This document shows, in pieces, positions 8,511 to 15,497 of a stretch of DNA of 64,000 nt (position 1 is its first letter; every line of letters starts with the position of its first letter). The notes under the pieces are model-generated. The model saw only the letters and a program-made list of their open reading frames with translations, was not told where the DNA came from and made no database searches. The position numbers and the translations under genes were made by a program. The stretch is taken from contig CAVQOH010000002.1 in NCBI GenBank assembly GCA_963714405.1, positions 496,001-560,000 of the forward strand, read 5' to 3'. Source of the DNA: JAZGGS01 sp963714405 (GTDB lineage Bacteria; Bacteroidota; Ignavibacteria; Ignavibacteriales; Ignavibacteriaceae).

Positions 8511-9269
8511 TTAGACTTCAATCGGGTTTTTAAAATGAATTGCACTTGCAAAATCTTTAATTAAACTCCAGTTATTTTCGTTTTCGAAAAAGTTGCCGGT
8601 TACAATAATTTTTGCACCGCTTTCAACTTTGGCCCGTGCAGTTTGCGGATTTTTTATTCCCCCACCGACTACAATCGGAACAGAACAAACATTTGCTGCA
8701 GCTCTTACCATTTCATCTGGTATAGGTTTATCCGCCCCGGAACCTGCTTCAAGGTAAATAAGTTTCATACCCAGATATTCTCCTGCAAGTGCCGTTGCAG
8801 CAGCAATCTCTGGTTTATTGCGAGGTACAGGCATACTGCCACTCATGTAAACTGCAGTGGTAGTTACACCGGATTCCACAATTATATAACCTGTAGAAAT
8901 TGGTTCAATTCCTGATTGTTTAATTATTGGTGAAGCTGTTACATGTTTACCTATAAGATGTTCAGCATTTCTTCCACTAATAACAGATAAAAACAAAATT
9001 GCATCAGCAAATGGTGAAACCTGGTTAACACTTCCAGGAAATATAATTACAGGAAGAGATGTTTCTATTTTTACCTTCTCAATAAATGAATCAAAGCCAT
9101 TGCTCATCATTAAGCTGCCGCCTATTAAAAAACCATCCACTCCTGATTTTTCACAATGCTGAATAAAGTGCACAAGTTTTTCATCTGAAATTCTATCCGG
9201 ATCTAATAAAATCAGGTGTGCTGCGCCCTTTTCTTCTATAATATTTTGAAGGTTTTTATAAATATTCAT
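8511..9269 (-). CDS. Geranylgeranylglyceryl phosphate synthase family protein
   Basis: A 252-residue (beta/alpha)8 barrel of the GGGPS/PcrB family. Motifs are HLILLDPDR, FLIGGSLMM, FPGSVNQVSPFADAILFLS, IKQSGIEPISTGYIIVE, KLIYLEAGSGADKPIP and VPIVVGGGIKNPQTARAKVESGA. The last group forms the phosphate-binding and sn-glycerol-1-phosphate site. In archaea the enzyme makes the first ether bond of membrane lipids. Homologues in Bacteroidota-type bacteria have been shown to make the same bond, while Bacillus PcrB uses heptaprenyl diphosphate. The chain length here cannot be read reliably. The length and motifs look like the larger group II enzymes. Its partner is gmhA downstream. Confidence 0.9.
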   Translation of the reverse strand: MNIYKNLQNIIEEKGAAHLILLDPDRISDEKLVHFIQHCEKSGVDGFLIGGSLMMSNGFDSFIEKVKIETSLPVIIFPGSVNQVSPFADAILFLSVISGRNAEHLIGKHVTASPIIKQSGIEPISTGYIIVESGVTTTAVYMSGSMPVPRNKPEIAAATALAGEYLGMKLIYLEAGSGADKPIPDEMVRAAANVCSVPIVVGGGIKNPQTARAKVESGAKIIVTGNFFENENNWSLIKDFASAIHFKNPIEV

Positions 9270-9383
9270 AATATACTTTGAATCATTTTGAAATATATGA
9301 AAAATGGATTTTATAAGAAAGATTTATAAAATAAGTTATATTTTAAGAATTAAGAGTATTTTTTTTGATGAAAAGGAAAATTT

Positions 9384-9734
9384 ATGGCTAAAATTACTGT
9401 CTACGAAAAACCAACCTGTACGACCTGCCGCAAAGTTGCCAAAGCATTAACAGAGAATGGCGTTGATTTTGAAAAGGTGAATTATTACATAAATCCGTTT
9501 ACCAAAACCCAGCTAAAAACTCTTCTTTCTAAGATGAAACTACAGCCCTCAGAATTATTAAGGAAAAATGATAAAGCTTACAAGGAACTGGATTTTAAAA
9601 AAAATAAATATTCTGAGAAGCAGATTTTTGAATTAATGATTAAAAATCCTGATCTGGTGCAAAGACCAATAGTTGAGAAGGGAAAGAAAGCAATACTTGC
9701 GAGACCGCCTGAAAGAATTAGAGAATTGTTTTAG
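9384..9734 (+). CDS. ArsC/Spx-family thioredoxin-fold protein
   Basis: A 116-residue protein with the ArsC/Spx fold. It has YEKPTCTTCRKVAKAL with Cys12 and Cys15, a helix-rich middle, and the LVQRPIVEKGKKAILARPPE ending whose Arg-Pro is the conserved cis-proline region of the family. True arsenate reductases use a single N-terminal cysteine, and Spx has CxxC with a transcriptional role in Firmicutes. The CTTC motif with otherwise ArsC-like sequence leaves the function open, either glutaredoxin-coupled reduction or redox sensing. It is monocistronic and no arsenic genes are near. Family certain, activity unsure. Confidence 0.88.
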   Translation: MAKITVYEKPTCTTCRKVAKALTENGVDFEKVNYYINPFTKTQLKTLLSKMKLQPSELLRKNDKAYKELDFKKNKYSEKQIFELMIKNPDLVQRPIVEKGKKAILARPPERIRELF

Positions 9735-9755
9735 AATATTAATTTTGGAAAAACA

Positions 9756-9822
9756 GTCCCCCTCTCACTCCCTTTTTGCAAAGAGAACAAGATTAGCGGG
9801 GGACTTCAAGGGTGAGGGACTT
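9756..9822. repeat. Imperfect inverted repeat between convergent genes
   Basis: GTCCCCCTCTCACTCCCTTT on the left and AAGGGTGAGGGAC (9809-9821) on the right can pair with bulges across about 35 bases, and a GC-rich GCGGGGGACTT lies between them. The block is clearly more GC-rich than its surroundings. It looks like a dispersed palindromic intergenic element or a terminator for arsC-like and ppk2 transcripts. There is no poly-T tail on the plus strand. Confidence 0.35.
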
Positions 9823-9837
9823 CAATTTATAATTTTA

Positions 9838-10695
9838 TTATCTCTCATCCAATAGGTGTTTTTTAGAAATTTCAAGCTCATGCAATTGATCTTTGCTCAA
9901 TTTTGGAAATTCTGGCTTTAGCTTTTTCATTGCATTCACAATAATTTGAGATACAACTAACCTGGTAAACCATTTTTTATCAGCAGGAACAACAAACCAG
10001 GGAGAGTGCAATTTACTGGTTGCTGATATTGCTTCTTCATACGCTTTTTGATATTGCAGCCAGTATTGTCTTTCATCAATATCTCCTTTAGAAAACTTCC
10101 AGTTTTTTGTGGGATTTTCAATTCTCTTTAAAAATCTGTCTTTCTGTTCTTCTTTTGAAACGTGTAAAAAGAATTTCAAAATCACTATTCCATTTTCATA
10201 AAGATATTTTTCAAAATCGTTTATTTGCTTGTATCTCTGTTTCCAGATGTTTTTATTTTTAAACTTATTTGGAATTTTTTGCCCTTTAACAAGATCATGA
10301 ACACGAACTACCAAAACTTCTTCGTAGTGTGAGCGGTTAAAAATTCCAATCCTTCCTCGTTCAGGCAAAGCTTTATTGATTCTCCATAAATAACCATGAT
10401 CAAGTTCTTCTTTTGATGGCTGCTTAAAACTAAAAACCTGTGTACCCTGCGGATTTAACCCGCTCATAACATGCTTAATTGTTCCGTCCTTTCCCGCAGC
10501 ATCCATCGCTTGGAAGATGATTAGCATTGCATATTTATCCTGTGCGTAAAGTTTTGCCTGAAATTCAATCATCTTCTTAATATTGCTTTTAAGAAGTTTT
10601 ACAGCATCTTTTTTTGATTTTAAATCTGCTGTTTCTGAAGTGCTGATTTTTGAAAGGATTAACTTCGAGTTTGGCTTAATAATATATTTATTCAT
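9838..10695 (-). CDS. ppk2: Polyphosphate kinase 2 family protein
   Basis: A 285-residue single-domain PPK2 (polyphosphate:nucleotide phosphotransferase) of the short type. Walker A is FQAMDAAGKDGTIKHVMSG (about residues 61-79), followed by LDHGYLWRINKALPERG and the Walker-B-like IGIFNRSHYEEVLVVRVH (116-133) with the lid-module arginines after it. KNWKFSKGDIDERQYW is also conserved. It uses polyphosphate to phosphorylate AMP, ADP or GDP in the cytoplasm. The PPK2 class (I, II or III) needs a tree. Adjacent genes are unrelated, and no ppk1 or ppx is in the window. Confidence 0.93.
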   Translation of the reverse strand: MNKYIIKPNSKLILSKISTSETADLKSKKDAVKLLKSNIKKMIEFQAKLYAQDKYAMLIIFQAMDAAGKDGTIKHVMSGLNPQGTQVFSFKQPSKEELDHGYLWRINKALPERGRIGIFNRSHYEEVLVVRVHDLVKGQKIPNKFKNKNIWKQRYKQINDFEKYLYENGIVILKFFLHVSKEEQKDRFLKRIENPTKNWKFSKGDIDERQYWLQYQKAYEEAISATSKLHSPWFVVPADKKWFTRLVVSQIIVNAMKKLKPEFPKLSKDQLHELEISKKHLLDER

Positions 10696-10802
10696 AATAT
10701 TTAAATACTTTATAAATGAATATTAATTTTATTATTGAATTGATAACTTAAAATATGTAATTATAATTATTATCTTCAAATTAATATTTTGGGAAACTGT
10801 TT

Positions 10803-12278
10803 ATGAAAAGAATTTACCTTTCTCTTTTTTTAATGCTTACAGGTTCAATTTTTTCACAAAGCCAATTTCAGCAATTACTCAATCATGTAAATCTATTACC
10901 TGATTCTCTATCTAAAGCTGCGGCAATTGATAGTTTTATGATTGTTGCTAGGCAGCAGGGAATCCCTTTTATTGAGGATAGTACCGCAAACTTTATCTTC
11001 ATTGGAACACCTAACAGCATTACGGTTCCAGGTGATTTTAATGGATGGGATGTAAATTCATACCCGATGACAAATATAAGCCAAACTAATTTCTGGTATG
11101 TTTCCAAAAATTTTGAATTGAATGCCAGGTTGGATTATAAATTTGTTTTAAATGGTACAAATTGGATTCTAGATCCGGAAAATCCTCACACTGTAACAGG
11201 TGGATTTGGGCCAAATTCAGAACTAGCAATGCCTGATTATATTCAACCCTGGGAGATTGTATTTAATCCAAATATTGAACACGGAACAATTGAAACAACA
11301 TCCATTTTTAGCACTTACTTGAATGCAACTCATCAACTTAAAATATATTTACCACCTGGTTATAACCGTAACTTATCTGTTTTATATCCAACAGTTTATT
11401 TTCAGGATGGATTTGAATATATAGATTTAGCAAGCGCAGTAAATGTGATTGATAATCTAATTGATAGCAATAAAATTCAACCTGTTATTGCAGTTTTTGT
11501 GGAACCGAATAACCGTAACAACGAGTACGGAGGAAGTTTAAGAGAAGAATATCAATTATTCTTTATTGAAGAACTCGTTCCATTTATTGATAGTAATTAC
11601 AACACAATTAATGACCCAAACAAACGATTGGTTGCCGGAGCTTCTTTAGGAGGAAACATATCCGCCCTGATCAGTTATAATAATCCAAGCGTATTTGCTA
11701 ATTGTGGAATTCATTCAGGAGCATTGTGGGTAAACAACAATGAAGCGTTAAACCTGATTATAAATGGTCCGCTGAAGAACATAAAATGGAGTTCAATTTG
11801 GGGAAGTTATGAGAGCACGATTGCTTCTGATATGCGAATTTTCAGAGATGAGTTGATTGCAAAAGGTTATCAAATTGATTGGCTTGAACTACCTGAAGGA
11901 CACAGCTGGGGATTATGGCGTGCTACAATTGATAGAATGCTTGAATACTTTTATCCGGCTGGTGCTAATAATATAAATTATGAGGGATCTGTTATCCAGG
12001 GGGATTTTAAACTTGAGCAAAACTACCCAAATCCTTTTAATCCAAATACTAAAATTAATTTTTCAATCCCAGCAGGAGATTATTCTGCGGAAAAATATGT
12101 ACAACTAAAAGTTTATGATGTACTCGGTAATGAAATTAGCTCACTTGTTAGTGAAGAAAAACCTGCGGGGTATTACAACGTGATTTTCAAAGCAAATAAT
12201 CTAACAAGCGGAACATATTTCTATTCTCTAAAAGCAGGAAATATGGTTAAAACGAAAAAGATGCTTTTGCTTAAATGA
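10803..12278 (+). CDS. Secreted esterase with CBM48-like domain and T9SS-type sorting domain
   Basis: A 491-residue exported protein. It has a signal peptide (residues 1-18), then a glycogen-binding/E-set-like domain at about 60-140 (TVPGDFNGWDVNSYPM, LDYKFVLNGTNWILDPENP). An esterase-D/enterochelin-esterase-like alpha/beta hydrolase follows at about 165-380. The nucleophile is Ser281 in GASLGGN, the likely acid lies between, and the histidine is His367 in EGHSWGLW. A C-terminal sorting module occupies about 405-491 (LEQNYPNPFNPNTKI ... KTKKMLLLK). It should cleave esters of sugars or siderophore-like compounds outside the cell. It has a normal start but a weak ribosome-binding site (TTGGGAAAC). 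Confidence 0.88.
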   Translation: MKRIYLSLFLMLTGSIFSQSQFQQLLNHVNLLPDSLSKAAAIDSFMIVARQQGIPFIEDSTANFIFIGTPNSITVPGDFNGWDVNSYPMTNISQTNFWYVSKNFELNARLDYKFVLNGTNWILDPENPHTVTGGFGPNSELAMPDYIQPWEIVFNPNIEHGTIETTSIFSTYLNATHQLKIYLPPGYNRNLSVLYPTVYFQDGFEYIDLASAVNVIDNLIDSNKIQPVIAVFVEPNNRNNEYGGSLREEYQLFFIEELVPFIDSNYNTINDPNKRLVAGASLGGNISALISYNNPSVFANCGIHSGALWVNNNEALNLIINGPLKNIKWSSIWGSYESTIASDMRIFRDELIAKGYQIDWLELPEGHSWGLWRATIDRMLEYFYPAGANNINYEGSVIQGDFKLEQNYPNPFNPNTKINFSIPAGDYSAEKYVQLKVYDVLGNEISSLVSEEKPAGYYNVIFKANNLTSGTYFYSLKAGNMVKTKKMLLLK

Positions 12279-12320
12279 TGTTAATAAATTATTTATCTTT
12301 GTATTAAAAAAGAACAAAAA

Positions 12321-12536
12321 ATGATAAACAAAGACCTATTAGATATTCTCTGCTGTCCCGAAACCAAAGCAGAACTGGTTCTTGATGGAGAAACATTAGT
12401 TTCTACAGATAAAAAAACCAGGCGCAGATACAGGATTGAAGATGACATCCCAATAATGTTAATTGATGAATCTGAACAACTTAGCATAGAAGAATGGACT
12501 GGGATAATGAAAAAACATGGCAAAACCATTGGATAA
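12321..12536 (+). CDS. Trm112-like / UPF0434 small protein
   Basis: A 71-residue protein beginning NKDLLDILCCPETKAELVLDG and continuing with a beta-rich YRIEDDIPIMLIDES, which is the pattern of the YcaR/UPF0434-Trm112 family. The usual zinc-ribbon CPxCK is here CCPETK. One cysteine of the first pair is moved and the second pair is absent, so zinc binding is doubtful. Family members activate methyltransferases or are uncharacterised. A methyltransferase-like membrane protein follows 114 bp downstream, but no direct link is shown. The AAAGAACAAAAA ribosome-binding site is weak. Confidence 0.85.
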   Translation: MINKDLLDILCCPETKAELVLDGETLVSTDKKTRRRYRIEDDIPIMLIDESEQLSIEEWTGIMKKHGKTIG

Positions 12537-12649
12537 TCATCAATTGTAGAACAATTCTATTTAGAAGAAAAATGATGAAGAGAATTAAGAATATTAAATT
12601 TCTGTTCATCTTTGTATTTCACTAAAAAGCATCAATTAAAATTATTCTT

Positions 12650-13228
12650 ATGGATCCTCTAAATATTATCATACTGTTAAACATTATAGCGACTTTTGGT
12701 GCAAATATAACTGGTGCCAAAAAAGGTTTTAAATCAAAAGTAATGGCGGTAAAAGAAAAACCGAAAACCTTTCTGCAAAAATTTCCACCGATTGTCTCAA
12801 CGCTATCATTATTAGCTTTAATAGTAGGCGTGTTCCAGGTCGGCACTCTTGAATATCTGGATGAATACAATACAATAAGGTATATAGGGGCTGCGGTTTA
12901 CCTGGTTTTTTCCTGGGTACAGGTTTGGGCATTTAAAACATTAGGTGATAATTATTCACAGGATATATTGATTAAGAAAAATCATCAACTTGTTACACAC
13001 GGACCATTTAAAATTGTAAGACATCCGCAGTACCTTTGCCAGCTTTTAGTTGATATAGGAGGAGCAGCTGCAACTTTAAGTTATATAGTCGGCGGATTAG
13101 CTTTAATTGAAATACCAATTTATATTTTGAGAGCATCAATTGAGGATAAACTTTTAGCAAAACATTTCCCGGATGAATTTTCTGCTCATAAAAAGAAAAG
13201 CGGTTTTATACTGCCATTTATAGGATAG
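12650..13228 (+). CDS. Isoprenylcysteine carboxyl methyltransferase-like membrane protein
   Basis: A 192-residue integral membrane protein with about four to five hydrophobic segments. The diagnostic ICMT/PEMT ending is HGPFKIVRHPQYLCQLL, then IEIPIYILRASIEDKLLAKHFPDEFSAHKKK, which forms the S-adenosylmethionine site. Bacterial members methylate isoprenoid, phospholipid or peptide carboxyls and few are characterised. The start ATG is used directly and the gene ends 11 bp before the amidase start, suggesting a two-gene operon. The substrate is unknown. Confidence 0.85.
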   Translation: MDPLNIIILLNIIATFGANITGAKKGFKSKVMAVKEKPKTFLQKFPPIVSTLSLLALIVGVFQVGTLEYLDEYNTIRYIGAAVYLVFSWVQVWAFKTLGDNYSQDILIKKNHQLVTHGPFKIVRHPQYLCQLLVDIGGAAATLSYIVGGLALIEIPIYILRASIEDKLLAKHFPDEFSAHKKKSGFILPFIG

Positions 13229-13239
13229 GTATTGATTTG

Positions 13240-14793
13240 ATGAAAAGCAGGATTTTAATTTTCTTCTTTTTATTTCTATCCACCCAGGTTATCGCACAGG
13301 ATAATATTTCTTTAATAACAAAAAAAGGCACAAAGCATATTCCAGTCTATTTAAGAGAGGGTTCAGTTTATTTTTCTCTTAAAGATTTTGCAGAAGCATT
13401 ATCAGTAAATCATTATCACAGCAAAAATACTGGTAAAATTGAGTTAAAGTTTAATCGTTACTTGTTAAAAGCAACTAGTAAAAATCCTTACATAATAATC
13501 ACACCACGCTCCACCGGGGTACCAATCGTATACCAGCTGCCAACCTCAAGTTATGTTATTGATAACAAAGTATTTGTGCCATTAAAATATTGCCTTCAGC
13601 CACTGCAATCCGTTTATGGAAAGCAATTAAGTTTTGAAGAACCGGGTAAACTTTTTGTTGGTGATGAAATTGATTCACCTTTAGAAAGCCAGCAGTGGGT
13701 TTATAGTAATAATCAATTACCTCCAGTAATCGGAAATTCGATAACAGGTCTGTCTATTAGTGAGATGGCAAACGGAATGCTGATACGCGTGCATTCAAAG
13801 AACAGGATACCATCTTATTACAGCTCTTTAAAGGATGGTATGCTGAAAATAATTTTCCGCAAAGTAAATGCCGATTTGGGGAAAACAAACCGGGCAAATC
13901 TAAGTAACCTTGTTAAATCAATTGAAACTGAAAATGTAGGACCGGATGCGGAGTTCAGGCTCTTCCTTGGAGATGATTATTCAACTAACGAAGTTATTAA
14001 CGCTCCCGGCAGTAATGATATTCTCATTACGATTCATAATAAAGTATTTTCGAAAAGCGAACAGACAGAACGATACATAGACAAGTGGAATTTTAATGTT
14101 ATAGTTATTGATGCAGGGCATGGTGGAAAAGACCCCGGTGCTATTGGTGTTAATGGTTTAAAGGAAAAAGATATCAATTTAAAGGTGGCGCTTAAACTTG
14201 GTGAGTTTATTGAAAAAGAAATGCCTGATGTTAAGGTTGTTTATACCAGGAAGAATGATACTTTTGTAGATCTTTACAAGCGTGGTAAAATAGCAAATGA
14301 AAATGACGGGAGTATGTTTATTTCAATTCATTGTAATTCAAACAAAAAAAATACTCCAAGCGGAATTGAAGTTTACCTTTTAAGACCGGGAAGAACAAAG
14401 GAAGCAATCGAAATTGCTGAAAGAGAAAACAGTGTAATTGAGTATGAAGATGAACCTGAACGTTACGAAGCTTTAACCGACGAAAATTTTATTCTTGTTA
14501 GTATGGCTCATTCATCCTATATGAAATACTCGGAAAAGTTTGCTGATTTTTTAAATAAAGAATTTGTTTCCAATATTAAATTAAAATCACGAGGTGTTAA
14601 ACAAGCCGGGTTTTACGTTCTTGTAGGTGCTTCAATGCCAAGTGTTTTGATTGAAAGCGGATTCATCTCAAATAAAGAAGATTCTGATTTTCTTAAAAAT
14701 GAAACCGGGCAGAAGCAGCTTGCAGAATCAATATTTGGTGCAATAAAAACATACCGTAAATACTACGATAAGGAAATGGAAGCTGATTTATAG
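13240..14793 (+). CDS. amiC: N-acetylmuramoyl-L-alanine amidase (Amidase_3)
   Basis: A 517-residue exported enzyme that cuts the amide between muramic acid and the stem peptide in peptidoglycan. It has a signal peptide at residues 1-19, then an N-terminal region with copper-amine-oxidase-like and AMIN-like parts (SVYFSLKDFAEAL, VFVPLKYCLQ, MLIRVHSKNRIPSYYSSLKDGMLKIIFRK). The zinc amidase domain starts at about residue 286. It has IDAGHGGKDPGAIG (His ligand), LKEKDINLKVALKL (Glu ligand), FISIHCNSN (His ligand) and VLIESGFISNKEDSDFL (catalytic Glu). The ATG at 13240 is preferred over the TTG just before it. It probably separates daughter cells. Confidence 0.93.
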   Translation: MKSRILIFFFLFLSTQVIAQDNISLITKKGTKHIPVYLREGSVYFSLKDFAEALSVNHYHSKNTGKIELKFNRYLLKATSKNPYIIITPRSTGVPIVYQLPTSSYVIDNKVFVPLKYCLQPLQSVYGKQLSFEEPGKLFVGDEIDSPLESQQWVYSNNQLPPVIGNSITGLSISEMANGMLIRVHSKNRIPSYYSSLKDGMLKIIFRKVNADLGKTNRANLSNLVKSIETENVGPDAEFRLFLGDDYSTNEVINAPGSNDILITIHNKVFSKSEQTERYIDKWNFNVIVIDAGHGGKDPGAIGVNGLKEKDINLKVALKLGEFIEKEMPDVKVVYTRKNDTFVDLYKRGKIANENDGSMFISIHCNSNKKNTPSGIEVYLLRPGRTKEAIEIAERENSVIEYEDEPERYEALTDENFILVSMAHSSYMKYSEKFADFLNKEFVSNIKLKSRGVKQAGFYVLVGASMPSVLIESGFISNKEDSDFLKNETGQKQLAESIFGAIKTYRKYYDKEMEADL

Positions 14794-14903
14794 CAAAATC
14801 TTTTATTTAAGCCGTTTCCATTTGATATAAATCACTATATGCAGGAATCTATTTAAAATTAATATCATCCAACTAATTGTAATTTATTAATAAAAATGAA
14901 AAA

Positions 14904-15248
14904 ATGATGGATAAAACAAACTTAGTTGAAGGAACAGATTTTAATTTTGAGGAAGAAGTTTTACAATCAAGCACACCTGTTTTAGTTGATTTTTGGGCAC
15001 CATGGTGCGGCCCCTGCAGAGTGATTGCACCTGTTATTGCAGAAATTGCCGAAGAATATTTGGGCAAGATAAAAGTTGTAAAATTGAATACGGATGATAA
15101 CCAAAATACTGCTATGCAATTTGGCATAAAAAGCATTCCAACTCTTGGAATATTTAAGGACGGGCAAATTGTAGATGCGGTTATTGGTGCCGTTCCAAAA
15201 CTTCACATTGAAGAAAAAATTAAACCACACATAATGACAATTAATTAA
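14904..15248 (+). CDS. trxA: Thioredoxin
   Basis: A 114-residue canonical thioredoxin with the active site WAPWCGPCR (Cys35 and Cys38) and KSIPTLGIFKDGQ, containing the cis-proline. It reduces disulphides in the cytoplasm; there is no signal peptide. Two adjacent ATGs exist (14904 and 14907) and either works. It is monocistronic with its own terminator. It could be one of several thioredoxins in the genome. Confidence 0.96.
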   Translation: MMDKTNLVEGTDFNFEEEVLQSSTPVLVDFWAPWCGPCRVIAPVIAEIAEEYLGKIKVVKLNTDDNQNTAMQFGIKSIPTLGIFKDGQIVDAVIGAVPKLHIEEKIKPHIMTIN

Positions 15249-15254
15249 TTATTA

Positions 15255-15297
15255 CAATTAGGGGATGCAATGCTTATAACATCCCCTAATTGGTTTT
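15255..15297 (+). terminator. Rho-independent terminator after thioredoxin
   Basis: A 13-bp perfect stem, CAATTAGGGGATG (15255-15267) with CATCCCCTAATTG (15280-15292), followed by a short T run. The loop is 12 bases. Confidence 0.85.
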
Positions 15298-15497
15298 AAA
15301 ACAATCATTTTTTTAATCATTTCTCAACCCCACTTGCACATTTAGATAACCGCTAAAAGCATTAAATATATGGAACATATCAAAAATTGGTATTTTACGA
15401 GTGTTGAAATAAGTTCAATCACTCTTTAAACTGAATATAAGGTCTTTCTCTTCTTTTATTATCAAATAACATCATTAATAACTGCAGGTTATTTATT

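Noticed and set aside
9673..9855. Possible 60-residue gene after the ArsC-like gene
   Set aside because: It is a frame overlapping the end of the ArsC-like gene and the intergenic inverted repeat, with no ribosome-binding site and no family character.
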